Made by a program: the position numbers and the translations under genes. From UBA4416 sp040387475 (GTDB taxonomy: Bacteria > Bacteroidota > Bacteroidia > B-17B0 > Aurantibacillaceae): 64,000 bases of DNA. Below, in pieces: positions 53,273 through 62,370 of this stretch; position 1 is the first letter of the stretch; every line of letters starts with the position of its first letter. Location of the stretch: assembly GCA_040387475.1 (NCBI GenBank), contig JAZKDT010000001.1, positions 496,001-560,000 on the forward strand, in the 5' to 3' direction. The notes beneath the pieces were generated by a model. That model was not told the origin of the DNA and made no database searches. It worked only from the letters and a program-made list of their open reading frames with translations.

Positions 53273-53464
53273 TTACAAACCCTGTATCCATTCAATAACT
53301 TGATCTTTGGTTTTCCCGATTTTTTTCTGAATACGTCCTACCAATTCATCGTCTTTACCTTCTTCATATACTAAATCGTCATCGGTTAATTCTCCGTACT
53401 GTTGCTTGATCTTACCTTTAAGCTCGTTCCAGTTGCCTTTTAATTTAAATTCTTTGCTATTCAT
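53273..53464 (-). CDS. CsbD family stress protein
   Basis: A 63-residue protein: KLKGNWNELKGKIKQQYGELTDDDL, then GRIQKKIGKTKDQV. Small, charged, soluble CsbD-type proteins are general stress-response products of unknown action. Monocistronic, with a clear terminator. Confidence 0.92.
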   Translation of the reverse strand: MNSKEFKLKGNWNELKGKIKQQYGELTDDDLVYEEGKDDELVGRIQKKIGKTKDQVIEWIQGL

Positions 53465-53531
53465 GATTTCTAGTTTTAATAGTTAATATTCAAATAGCAT
53501 GCCTGTGAAAAAAAACAGCAATCTTATGCGT

Positions 53532-54443
53532 TTACAAACTATTGCTAATAATAAAACTGCGTTCGCTAAAGGCAGGAAGACTTGGAGCACCTTCGTAAAA
53601 ATACTTTATGTCATCTTTGTTATCCATTAATCCTAAACTATAAAGAACAGGTACAAAGTGGTCGGGAGTTGGGGCAGCCAGTTTACCCAATTTGTGGCTG
53701 GTTTCGTAGTTGATGACGTTCTCTACTCTTCGCGCATCAATTTCTTTTTTTATCCACGTATCATATTCTGCTTCCCAACCAAAGGGAGTCATATCTCCGG
53801 TTTGAAATTTTTGCCCAACTAATTGAAGGTTATGGATCAAGGAACCACTTCCAATAATAAGGACACCTTTTTCGCGCAGCGATTTTAATTGTTTCCCCAG
53901 TTCATAATGATAGCTGGGTTTGGCATAATAGTCAATGCTCATCTGGAATACGGGAATATTTCCGTTAGGAAATAAGTGCATTAACATGGGCCATGCTCCA
54001 TGATCCAAACCCCAATCGGTTGTTTCTGCAATTGATGGAATGAGCTTTTTTATCTCCTGCGCAATATCAGGAGCACCCAAAGCCTGGTATTTTACGTCAT
54101 AGTGGTTTTTCGGAAATCCGTAATAATCATAAATCTGTTTTTGTTCCTTTGAAATATTAACGAACGTTCCCCTGGTACACCAGTGAGCAGAAACCACGAC
54201 TGCCGCTTTTACATCGTAGTTTTTTTGCAAATCTTTACCTAATTCGAAGAGTGTATTCCAAAAAGGCTTTTCCTCTTTTGACATCGGAATATCCATAGGA
54301 TTGCCATGCGATGTAAACAAAACAGGCATTTTTTTTCCTTGAGTTGGCAACTGTGTGGTTAATTTTTCAAATTCCGGTAAATTCATAGCGCTTAAAGATA
54401 AGGGAGCTAAGGCCAGTAATTTTAAAAACTCTTTTCGCTCCAT
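53532..54443 (-). CDS. ygiD: DODA-type extradiol aromatic ring-opening dioxygenase (YgiD)
   Basis: About 303 residues from the ATG at 54443, chosen because it opens MERKEFLKLLALAPLSL; a start 27 nt upstream is possible. The N-terminal segment is hydrophobic and may be a signal. The fold is that of LigB-type extradiol dioxygenases with the zinc or iron histidines in TSHGNPMDI, SAHWCTRG and DHGAWPML. Related enzymes open DOPA or catechols; substrate here unknown. Confidence 0.9.
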   Translation of the reverse strand: MERKEFLKLLALAPLSLSAMNLPEFEKLTTQLPTQGKKMPVLFTSHGNPMDIPMSKEEKPFWNTLFELGKDLQKNYDVKAAVVVSAHWCTRGTFVNISKEQKQIYDYYGFPKNHYDVKYQALGAPDIAQEIKKLIPSIAETTDWGLDHGAWPMLMHLFPNGNIPVFQMSIDYYAKPSYHYELGKQLKSLREKGVLIIGSGSLIHNLQLVGQKFQTGDMTPFGWEAEYDTWIKKEIDARRVENVINYETSHKLGKLAAPTPDHFVPVLYSLGLMDNKDDIKYFYEGAPSLPAFSERSFIISNSL

Positions 54444-54636
54444 GTTAGTGATAATTTTTTTCGCAAACAAAGTTACGAAGATTTATAGGAAGGCACGCTT
54501 GGTAGCTTTTAGGATAGTTGGTTTCTGACTGGATAGCTGTGCCTTATAAATGGCACGAAATTTTTAACTGTTGCGTGCCTCTAAAAAACCGCAGTAGGAA
54601 AAACAATCAACTCATGTATCCCTTCATTTTTGTCGG

Positions 54637-56928
54637 TTAAATGCCGGATTCATGTTGTTTTAAGGGTAGCGTTATAATAAATGTTGCTCCGTTGTCCAAA
54701 CTACCAATTGCCGTGATATGACCTCCATGTCTCTCAGCTATTTTTTTACAAAGCGACAATCCTAAACCAGTTCCTTCGTATTTGTCTTTCGGATTAAGGC
54801 GGGTGAAGGTTTCGAAAATTCGTCCGGCGTAGTCAGGCTCAAATCCAATTCCATTATCTTTTACCGTAATACGGGCAAATTCTTTTCCGAACTCAACAAA
54901 TGGTTCGGATGATATGAAAATAGTTAATTTTAAATCTGGCTTAGAAAATTTGATAGAATTATTAATGAGGTTGTAAAAAAGTTGATAAAGCAAAACAGGC
55001 GCACCTTCAAGTTTCGGCATTCCTTTTGCCTCTATAGTTCCGCCTTTTTTTTGTAAAGCTACATCCAGGTCTGTTTCGATATTTTTTATGACGTCGTTAA
55101 GATCTACCAGTTGATGTTGTTGCATACTTGCATTAATTGTAGAATATGCTAATACACCGTCGATCATAGTAAACATGCGATCCGTGGCAACGTGGATCCT
55201 TTTCATAAACTGGTTGGCTGTTTCGTCGAGCTTACCATCTAAATGTTCTTCCAACCGGCTTGTAAATGTTTTTATTTTTCTAATTGGTTCTTTTAAATCG
55301 TGGGATGCCACGTGTGCAAACTGCTGTAAATCTTCATTGGAACGTTTAAGCTCTTTGGTTCTTTCAGCCACAAGACTTTCCAGTTTCTCTGTAACCGTTT
55401 TTTGTGCGGTAATGTCACTCGCTGAGCCAAACCATTCAACAATATTATGCTCATCATCTAAGATAGGAATTGCCCTTGAGAATGTCCACCCTATGGAGCC
55501 ATCGGCAGTTATTACCTGGTGCTCCAGCTCAAAAACACTTTTATGTGCAATAGCTGTAGCGATTGCTTTTTTTACGGTATCATGTTCAGAAGCATGCACA
55601 TTTTTTTCCATCCAGTTTTTTATAGGTGCTGAGGTATCGGAAAGAAATCCCCGCCCGTCTAAAGGGTTCATGATAGTCCAGTCGGCATTTAAGCTGTATA
55701 TCACATCCGATGATGCGTTTACCAAAGCACGGAATCTACTTTCGCTTTCTTCCAGTTTTTTTCTCGCGGTAACCTGTTCAGTAACATCAATGGCAACCTG
55801 TATCATCCCTATTATTTTTCCGTTTTCTTTTAGGGGCCTGTAGGCAATGTTATAATAATAGTCCTGGATTATCCCTGTGCGGTTATGCGGTACGCGCACT
55901 TCAGACTGGTCAAAATTGATGCCTTCCGTGTATACCTTTTGCACCTTTTCCCAAATATATTGTCCTTCCAGTTCTGGCAGTATCTCAATTAAGGGAATTC
56001 CTATAATCTCTTCTCCACGGCCAATCATTTTAAGCATAGCCGTATTAATCTGTTCAATCCTAAGATCATCCCCCATTAAAACCAGCGTGGGAGCTGAGGT
56101 TTGATTGATCATTGTTTTCAAACGCATCTCGCTTTGCTGAAGTTTTCCCTCGGCTTGCTTTATATCTGTAATGTCGCGCGTTGTTCCGGCGATAGCCTCT
56201 ACTTCGCCTTTTTCATTTAAAACAGGAACTAGAATGTAATCGTAAACACGACTTCCCAATTCAGCGTGAGGAAAAGAAACAGTTCCCCGGATAGTTTTTT
56301 TTGTAACAATTATTTCATCAATCTCCCGTTCGTGCATTTGCGCATGCCACTCTTCATACCCGTTGTCCCTTAATCCTTTACCAATAGCTTCTTCCTCTGA
56401 CTTACCCCACATGGTAAGCAGCGCCTTATTGGCGTAGGTGAAATTATACCTGAGGTCAAATACATATACCAGATCTGGCGTATTATTGGTGATAGAATCA
56501 TACAACCGTCTCTGTTTTTCTGCAGTATCGAGTGTCTGACTAAGTGCTATTTCAGCCTGTTTCTGTTCAGTGATATCTTCTGTTGTTACAACTAAACACT
56601 TGTCGTGCTTAACAGCGGTAAAATTAAACCAGTTTTTGCTGCCTTCAACTGTATACGAACTTTCAAATTTAGTTGAAACACCGGTTTCAAAGGCTTCAAT
56701 AAGCTTTTGTAGAATCTCGCCCCCTTTGGGAATAGAAAAGATCTCGCTGTAAAGCTTTCCTTTATATTCTGTATTTTTAATTCTCTTGATGCCACGTGCA
56801 TTCAATAGAAGGACTAAAAAATCGTCTACCTGGCCTTTTTGATCATTTACAGACTTTAGTACAGCAATGTCGTTGGACGAAGAGTCGAAAATTGTTTGAA
56901 AAAGTTCTTTATTTTCCGTTAAATCCAT
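54637..56928 (-). CDS. Multi-PAS sensor histidine kinase
   Basis: A 763-residue soluble kinase without membrane helices. It has four PAS domains (about 8-130, 140-260, 265-385, 395-515), a short coiled coil with LVAERTKELKRSNEDL, a HisKA domain with H543 (VASHDLKEP), and an HATPase domain with KDNGIGFEPDYAGRIFETF and EGTGLGLSLCKKIAERHGG. No receiver is attached and no partner regulator lies nearby. The many PAS domains suggest integration of small-ligand or redox signals. Confidence 0.92.
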   Translation of the reverse strand: MDLTENKELFQTIFDSSSNDIAVLKSVNDQKGQVDDFLVLLLNARGIKRIKNTEYKGKLYSEIFSIPKGGEILQKLIEAFETGVSTKFESSYTVEGSKNWFNFTAVKHDKCLVVTTEDITEQKQAEIALSQTLDTAEKQRRLYDSITNNTPDLVYVFDLRYNFTYANKALLTMWGKSEEEAIGKGLRDNGYEEWHAQMHEREIDEIIVTKKTIRGTVSFPHAELGSRVYDYILVPVLNEKGEVEAIAGTTRDITDIKQAEGKLQQSEMRLKTMINQTSAPTLVLMGDDLRIEQINTAMLKMIGRGEEIIGIPLIEILPELEGQYIWEKVQKVYTEGINFDQSEVRVPHNRTGIIQDYYYNIAYRPLKENGKIIGMIQVAIDVTEQVTARKKLEESESRFRALVNASSDVIYSLNADWTIMNPLDGRGFLSDTSAPIKNWMEKNVHASEHDTVKKAIATAIAHKSVFELEHQVITADGSIGWTFSRAIPILDDEHNIVEWFGSASDITAQKTVTEKLESLVAERTKELKRSNEDLQQFAHVASHDLKEPIRKIKTFTSRLEEHLDGKLDETANQFMKRIHVATDRMFTMIDGVLAYSTINASMQQHQLVDLNDVIKNIETDLDVALQKKGGTIEAKGMPKLEGAPVLLYQLFYNLINNSIKFSKPDLKLTIFISSEPFVEFGKEFARITVKDNGIGFEPDYAGRIFETFTRLNPKDKYEGTGLGLSLCKKIAERHGGHITAIGSLDNGATFIITLPLKQHESGI

Positions 56929-57238
56929 TTTTAAGTTCTAAACGCTCACCGCGTTTTGTTTTTCTTATCAAACAAATTTCTTCGTATTTTGTTTGAAGAA
57001 CCCGTTTTTAACTACTAAAAACGGAATGAGCTAAAATTAAAAAACGAAACCCAAAAACCCAAATAGAAACAGGTTGTTTAAACGTTAAATTTCTTACTTA
57101 TTGATAATGTTGTTTAAAGTGAATAACAGTTTTGGCATTTGTTGGCTAATTAAAAGTAATGACACTATTTCGGCCTATTTATGATTGGTTTTTCGGATAT
57201 TTAGAGTTTAAAAAAATAAGCGTATTAAACACCGTTAA
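56929..57238. other. Divergent intergenic region with an inverted repeat
   Basis: Lies between the divergent histidine-kinase and DUF457 genes. It contains a 9-bp inverted repeat CCGTTTTTA-ACTAC-TAAAAACGG (57002-57024) and no open gene. It could be an operator or a hairpin. Confidence 0.4.
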
Positions 57239-58261
57239 ATGGATTCGTTATCACACATTATTATTGGCGCTGCCATTGGAGAAATATTTCTTGGAAAAAA
57301 AATAGGACGATGGGGTATGTTGTTGGGCGCTGTTGCTAAAAGCGTACCCGATTTTGATTTGTTTTACACGGGCCTTGCCGATCCAAGGGCTTATATGTGC
57401 GAGCATAGGGCGCATACACATTCTTTATTTATAGAGGCAATTTACGCGATACCTATTGCCTGGTTGCTGGTTAAGTTGTTTAAAGATAAAGTATCTTTTA
57501 CAAGAATGCTATTATGTATGCTGGCTTGTTTATGGGGCCATTCGTTGCTGGATTGGTGTACTAATTTTGGTACACAACTGTTATTGCCTTTCACTAATGA
57601 AAATTACTCATTAAATAACCTGGCAATCGTTGATCTGCTATTTACGCTGCCAATGCTAATCCTGGTAGTGATGGCGGTTTTTTATAAAAAAAATGGAGTG
57701 AGAAGGAACAAGCTTGCACAAGCGGCTTTAATGTATTGCTTTGTTTATTTGGGATTTACATTTTTTAATAAATACCGTGCAGAGGATATTGTTCAGGAGT
57801 CTATTACAGAACAGCATATTCCCGCAACCGCTCATATGACCAATCCAACGATGCTTAATAATATTTTGTGGTACGGGGTAGGTAGTAACGACAGCACCAT
57901 TTTTATAGGGGAGTTTAGCTTGTTACACAGTCAACATCCCATCACTTGGCACAGCTATCCGCGTCATCAGCACTTAATGGAACAGTGTAAAAGTAAAAAG
58001 GATGTGGCCGTGCTCCGTTGGTTTAGCGACCCTTATACCATTGCGGAGGCCAATGGAGACACCCTTAACATGTACGGCGTAAAATTTGGCAGAACAAACA
58101 TGCAGGAAAACGAAATGAAAAAGACGTTTATTTTTCACTACAAATTATATCAAAACAAGGGAGTGGAAATAATGGGCATGGAAGAAGCCAATCAGAAAAA
58201 CATGAATGTAAAAGAAACGTTTGCTGACCTGTGGGAACGAATTTGTGGAAGAAGGCATTAA
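57239..58261 (+). CDS. YdjM-type metal-dependent hydrolase (DUF457), membrane protein
   Basis: A 340-residue protein. The N-terminal 200 residues are membrane-embedded with the YdjM/DUF457 pattern (MDSLSHIIIGAAIGE; HRAHTHSLF; WGHSLLDWC; histidines and aspartates likely ligate metal). A soluble C-terminal domain follows. A phosphatase- or lipase-like role is proposed for this family but not proven. Confidence 0.85.
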   Translation: MDSLSHIIIGAAIGEIFLGKKIGRWGMLLGAVAKSVPDFDLFYTGLADPRAYMCEHRAHTHSLFIEAIYAIPIAWLLVKLFKDKVSFTRMLLCMLACLWGHSLLDWCTNFGTQLLLPFTNENYSLNNLAIVDLLFTLPMLILVVMAVFYKKNGVRRNKLAQAALMYCFVYLGFTFFNKYRAEDIVQESITEQHIPATAHMTNPTMLNNILWYGVGSNDSTIFIGEFSLLHSQHPITWHSYPRHQHLMEQCKSKKDVAVLRWFSDPYTIAEANGDTLNMYGVKFGRTNMQENEMKKTFIFHYKLYQNKGVEIMGMEEANQKNMNVKETFADLWERICGRRH

Positions 58262-58549
58262 TGGTTTCTAACTGCAAGCGTATTTTCTTCTATCTGTTTT
58301 AAACGAATAACGCCAGGCTAGGAAGCAAGGTATAGTTTATATCATTTTACAGAAAGTTATAATTTGTATTTCAAATAACGTGCGCAATTCTATATGCAGT
58401 AGCGGCCAATTAATTTTGCTCCTCCCCATTTTTTCTACCCTACGGGGTGGATTTATCGAACTTTTTTATTGATTGTGAGTCAATTTAGAATTCCCACATG
58501 AACAAATATCAATGAAATGTCCATTATTTGAATTTAAATGAACATTATA

Positions 58550-58581
58550 CTTGATTTTTAAGAAAAATGGACATACATTTG
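58550..58581 (+). promoter_or_regulatory. Promoter of the Fic gene
   Basis: CTTG at 58550-58553 and TACATTTG at 58574-58581, 20 nt apart, fit the Bacteroidota TTTG / TAnnTTTG pattern with one mismatch. The -7 box lies inside a palindrome. Confidence 0.5.
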
Positions 58582-58592
58582 TTATATGTCCA
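58568..58592. promoter_or_regulatory. TGGACATA palindrome over the Fic promoter
   Basis: TGGACATA (58568-58575) and TATGTCCA (58585-58592) are perfect 8-bp arms 9 nt apart, covering the -7 box. A half-site TGTCCA lies 45 nt upstream. A bound repressor would block transcription of the Fic gene. Confidence 0.55.
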
Positions 58593-58606
58593 AATAATAA
58601 TAAAAA

Positions 58607-59728
58607 ATGAACAAATCTAAAATTATAAAATTTGATAGGAATCAGCCATATAATGAACTCCCTGATTTACCACTTTCAGAAAATATAATAGATAAAGAAA
58701 TTTTAGTAAAATGGGGTTTAGCTTCACGAGTTTTAGCTGAGTTAAATAAAAATATCATGCGAATCCCAAATCCGTTAATGTTGGTAAATACTATTTCCTT
58801 GCAGGAAGCCCAAAGTTCAACTGCTATCGAAAACATTTTTACTACAGAGGATGAGTTATATAAGGCGGTGTCAGATACAATTAAAGAAGAGGTTGCAAAT
58901 CCCGCAACAAAGGAAGTTTTGAGATATAGAGAAGCGTTGTGGGGAGGTTATCATACCTTAGAGAAAGGTAAAACATTTGATAAATCAGTTGCCGTTAAAA
59001 TTTTTCAGCAAATAAAAAACACTAAGCAGGGTATTCGTTCACCTCAGTCTCAAGTAGTAATTAAAAGAGGACAAAGTGAGTTTAAAGCGGGAGAAATTAT
59101 TTATACACCACCAAGAGGAACTGATATTGTTGATCAAAAGATGGATAATTTATTTGAATTTTTAAATCAAACAAATGAGTTTGATCCACTTTTAAAAATG
59201 GCTATCGCACACTATCAGTTTGAAGCGATACATCCATTTACTGATGGAAATGGACGTACAGGAAGGATATTGAATTTGCTATATCTAGTAAATCAGAAAT
59301 TATTATCTCATCCTGTTCTTTATCTAAGTAAATATATTATTAATCATAAAGACGATTATTACCATCACTTATCCGGTGTGACACAACGGGGCGCCTGGAA
59401 ACCATGGATCTTATTTATGTTAACTGCCGTGGAAGGAACATCACAAATAACAAATCAGAAAATAGATGAGATTTTAAATCAAATGGATGCAACGTATAAA
59501 TATGCAAATTCAAAATTGAAATGGTATTCTTACGAATTAAATCAGGCCTTATTTTCTCAACCATATATGAAACAAAAATTAGTCGGAGAAATAACCGGTG
59601 CCCGAAGTAGAACGACACTTACAAAATATATGCTTCAATTAACAGAATTAGGAATAGTATCTGCACAAGAAGATGGAAGGGAAGTATTTTATATTAATAA
59701 TGATTTGATCAGAATACTGGAAAATTAG
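58607..59728 (+). CDS. Class II Fic-domain AMP transferase (SoFic-like)
   Basis: A 373-residue Fic protein. The active site is HPFTDGNGRTGR (H209 to R220), and the inhibitory helix motif [S/T]xxxE[G/N] is S71-TAI-E75-N76, upstream of the core, as in class II Fic enzymes. The N terminus is a DUF4172-like segment and the C-terminal 100 residues are a winged-helix-like domain (GARSRTTLTKYMLQLTELGIVSAQ). These enzymes move AMP from ATP to protein targets. SoFic-type proteins of this length are reported as single-gene anti-phage proteins. The winged helix may bind the palindrome upstream. Confidence 0.88.
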   Translation: MNKSKIIKFDRNQPYNELPDLPLSENIIDKEILVKWGLASRVLAELNKNIMRIPNPLMLVNTISLQEAQSSTAIENIFTTEDELYKAVSDTIKEEVANPATKEVLRYREALWGGYHTLEKGKTFDKSVAVKIFQQIKNTKQGIRSPQSQVVIKRGQSEFKAGEIIYTPPRGTDIVDQKMDNLFEFLNQTNEFDPLLKMAIAHYQFEAIHPFTDGNGRTGRILNLLYLVNQKLLSHPVLYLSKYIINHKDDYYHHLSGVTQRGAWKPWILFMLTAVEGTSQITNQKIDEILNQMDATYKYANSKLKWYSYELNQALFSQPYMKQKLVGEITGARSRTTLTKYMLQLTELGIVSAQEDGREVFYINNDLIRILEN

Positions 59729-59899
59729 GATTTGATAACTTAAGCAAGCTGCATAAACATCCAAAAAATACATAGGCTACTGGAAAAACAGAATTATGCC
59801 ATTTGATTGGTTTTGTTTAAGCAAAAATTATTGTTCATAATTTTCAAACTCAGATATTTTTGTAGTAATATTCTTTTACTTTTAAATATACTCTATAAA

Positions 59900-60781
59900 A
59901 TGCCAGCTTTCTACCACAAAGATTTTGTTTCGGGCAAAGAAATAAATGATAATCCATTTATATTCACATGTCACTATTGTTCAAGTCCTTTGAGTTATGT
60001 TGATATAATTGATCAATGGGATATTTCCAACGAACAAATCCTTCAAGGATTCTATAATACAATTAGAATATACAAGGAGCTGCATAGTCTTGAGGACTGC
60101 TACCTTAATTTGCGCCTTGATCACAAGACTGAAGAATTAACGCTGGAATCTTGTAAGATTTGTGGATGGTGGAGAATTATTAAAACCATTTGCGTACCTG
60201 CTGAAGAGTGGCAAATATGGGATATCCGATTTGGATGTGTGGGCACGCTAAAAAATCTTGATTTAAAAAATATCAATATTCCGGTAGAAGAAGTCAGAAA
60301 TTTTCTCGCAGCTGAATATGATAAAAGAAACATTATTAACCCCAAAATTTATGAAAATGTAGTTGCAAGCGTTTTTAAATCTCATGGTTATAATGTCATC
60401 GTCACAGGATATACTCATGATGGAGGAATTGATGTAATTCTCGAAAATGGAATTGAACAAATCGGAGTTCAGGTAAAAAGATCAATAAATGCGATAGAAG
60501 TGGAACAAATCAGGTCATTTATTGGTGCGCTTATACTTGGAAAATATAGGAAGGGGATTTATGTAACCACGTCCTCATTTAGAAAAGGTGGAGTTAAGAC
60601 GGTGCAAAATTTAAATCAAATTAATAAAATGTCAATTGAGCTTATCAATGCTGAAAGATTCTATGATGCTTTGGAAATCGCTCAAGTTAGGGATGACAGA
60701 ATTGAAAATTTATTTCACAGCGTAACAAAAATACCTTCTCTAAATTATTATGATTTTGACACACCTTATAATTCTTTATAA
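59900..60781 (+). CDS. Mrr-like restriction endonuclease with N-terminal zinc ribbon
   Basis: About 293 residues from the ATG at 59900; the in-frame TTG at 59807 gives an implausible hydrophobic leader. The N-terminal half has C24-x2-C27 and C85-x2-C88, suggesting a zinc ribbon. The C-terminal half is an Mrr-type PD-(D/E)XK domain: E152, D178 in DGGIDVI and Q191-V-K193 in GVQVKRS. Mrr enzymes cut modified DNA. It follows the Fic gene by about 170 nt on the same strand, and both are defence-type genes. Confidence 0.85.
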   Translation: MPAFYHKDFVSGKEINDNPFIFTCHYCSSPLSYVDIIDQWDISNEQILQGFYNTIRIYKELHSLEDCYLNLRLDHKTEELTLESCKICGWWRIIKTICVPAEEWQIWDIRFGCVGTLKNLDLKNINIPVEEVRNFLAAEYDKRNIINPKIYENVVASVFKSHGYNVIVTGYTHDGGIDVILENGIEQIGVQVKRSINAIEVEQIRSFIGALILGKYRKGIYVTTSSFRKGGVKTVQNLNQINKMSIELINAERFYDALEIAQVRDDRIENLFHSVTKIPSLNYYDFDTPYNSL

Positions 60782-60843
60782 AACCAGCTATTAAATTAAG
60801 TCCGTTTCCCTGAGTTTTTTACCCACATGAATTTTAGAAACAA

Positions 60844-60869
60844 AAAAGCCAAACTGAAGTTTGGCTTTT
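60844..60869. terminator. Terminator after the Mrr-like gene
   Basis: AAAAGCCAAACT and AGTTTGGCTTTT pair perfectly around GA, with T and A runs on either side. Works for the plus-strand gene; may also serve the minus-strand OmpA gene further on. Confidence 0.8.
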
Positions 60870-61039
60870 CATTCATTGTACCCTAGCCGACAGAAAACCG
60901 AACCAAACTTCGATTTCTATTAAAAAATTAAGTGCTTTAAAAATGAAACTTAATATTATTTAACTATCAGTCGAGCATAAAAGCTTAACAATGAAGCGAA
61001 AAAAGTCTTTGGCTAGGCAGTTGATGTGCTCATATAAAT

Positions 61040-61999
61040 CTATTTTGTTACAACTATAAATGCCACTCGCCTGTTTTTCTTCCTACCTTCTTCTGTTTCA
61101 TTGCTCGCAATTGGCTCTTTACTTCCCAGGCCATGATAGTAAAGCTGGCCTGGTGAAATTTTTTTAGAAATTAAATAATCAAAAACAGCTTTAGCTCTTT
61201 TTTCAGAGAGTCCCTGATTCTTTGTTTCATCACCCACATTATCGGTGTGGCCTTTAATGTCAATGGTCATGGTTTTTTGTGATACCAATTGATTTACTAA
61301 AATATCGAGTGAAGCATAAGATTCTTTTAGCAGCGTAGATTTATTTATTTCAAATAATACATTCTCTAAAACAATTTCTTTTGGTTTTACAACGGGCTTT
61401 TCCTTCAACCGTTTTGGTTTGTTGGGCCACAGGTCATATAAATATAATTTAAAGCCTTTTTCCCAGCTGTTAGCAAAGGTCCAGTCTACCACAATATAAC
61501 AGGAATCGCCCGCCTTTATAGGTAATGGCTTCACATAGCTCTGTGTATAACCTTCTGTTGTTTGTAAGGTGTCTTTTTTTGCAGACAATGATAAGCCCCT
61601 GGGGCCATGAGGATTGAAATACCCCGTGCTATAAACTGCTCTTACGCCTTTTAATTTTGGTTTTTTATTAGTTGTACCGTTGGCTTTTTCGTATTGATAA
61701 ACTGAAAAACCATAGTGATGTTCGGGGTCGATAGCCACAAGATCGAAAATAAGGAGAGTGTCTTTTTTAGGAATAAATTTGTACCAGTATGAAGATAATG
61801 TACCTACAGTTGGCACACTGGGATGAATGATGGAATCGCGGATCTCAATTGCAGTCATAGCGTCCTTATTTATAATATTTTTAGGTGCGAGTTTTTGACC
61901 AAAAGCGTTTGCGCTCAAAAAAATAATAATTGAGATCGTTAGGCTAAATGAATAAAGAACATATTTATTTTCCCAGCATTTCTTCATTTTTTTGCACAT
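61040..61999 (-). CDS. OmpA-family protein
   Basis: About 319 residues, starting at 61999 or at the ATG at 61987. A signal peptide ends SANAFGQ. A beta-rich N-terminal domain (about 40-205) is followed by the OmpA peptidoglycan-binding domain (MTIDIKGHTDNVGDETKNQG, KRAKAVFDYL, LYYHGLGSKEP, KKNRRVAFIV). Likely outer-membrane-associated. It resembles the 40335 OmpA protein only in the C-terminal domain. Confidence 0.9.
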   Translation of the reverse strand: MCKKMKKCWENKYVLYSFSLTISIIIFLSANAFGQKLAPKNIINKDAMTAIEIRDSIIHPSVPTVGTLSSYWYKFIPKKDTLLIFDLVAIDPEHHYGFSVYQYEKANGTTNKKPKLKGVRAVYSTGYFNPHGPRGLSLSAKKDTLQTTEGYTQSYVKPLPIKAGDSCYIVVDWTFANSWEKGFKLYLYDLWPNKPKRLKEKPVVKPKEIVLENVLFEINKSTLLKESYASLDILVNQLVSQKTMTIDIKGHTDNVGDETKNQGLSEKRAKAVFDYLISKKISPGQLYYHGLGSKEPIASNETEEGRKKNRRVAFIVVTK

Positions 62000-62110
62000 A
62001 CTTTGTGGTTTTGCAACAGTTTGGCAACTGGATCCTTTGGTTAATTTGGCTCTGCCTTAGTGTAACGATCGGCGCACTTAAATAAAGATACAGAAATTCA
62101 GAGCAATAAA

Positions 62111-62138
62111 AAAGCGATACAGAAATCTGTATCGCTTT
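62111..62138 (-). terminator. Terminator of tRNA-Leu
   Basis: A perfect 13-bp stem (AAAGCGATACAGA / TCTGTATCGCTTT) with an AA loop, ending with a T-run on the minus strand, just downstream of the tRNA. Confidence 0.8.
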
Positions 62139-62140
62139 AG

Positions 62141-62219
62141 TACCCAGCGCCGGACTCGAACCGGCACGGTTTCCCACAGGTGTTTGAGACCAGCGCGTCT
62201 ACCATTCCGCCAGCTGGGC
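62141..62219 (-). tRNA. tRNA-Leu (anticodon CAA)
   Basis: About 79 nt. The acceptor GCCCAGC pairs with GCTGGGT (one G-U), the discriminator is A, and the anticodon loop CTCAAAC gives CAA. There is a long variable arm (TGTGGGAAACCGTG) and a T arm GCCGG-TTCGAGT-CCGGC. The anticodon stem has one U-U mismatch. CCA is not encoded. It lies in the divergent gap before prs. Confidence 0.9.
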
Positions 62220-62322
62220 ATTTTAGACTCCCTTTTGTCAATTTTCCAACAATAAGGGCTGCAAATGTAATGAGTTTTTTCTTTAAACCAAATGTTCCAT
62301 GCACAAAAAAACAAGTAAAAAT

Positions 62323-62353
62323 ATTGTAAAAACGGCTATTTTTACTACATTTG
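62323..62353 (+). promoter_or_regulatory. Promoter of prs
   Basis: ATTG (62323-62326) and TACATTTG (62346-62353), 19 nt apart, match the Bacteroidota pattern with one mismatch. The ATG of prs follows 17 nt later. Confidence 0.6.
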
Positions 62354-62370
62354 CGTCCCTTAATCACAAC

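Larger units (their letters stand above)
58262..58606. other. Upstream region of the Fic gene
   Basis: Non-coding. The last 60 nt hold the promoter and palindrome described in separate entries; a further TGTCCA half-site lies at 58519-58524. The first 250 nt show nothing definite apart from a short ACCCTACGGGGTGG inverted stretch. Confidence 0.5.

Noticed and set aside
59807..59899. Upstream TTG start for the Mrr-like protein
   Set aside because: It adds a hydrophobic, Phe/Leu-rich leader with no signal-peptide logic; the ATG at 59900 gives a sound start.
62299..62370. Upstream ATG for prs
   Set aside because: It lies before the TACATTTG promoter and its 24 residues do not resemble the Prs N terminus.
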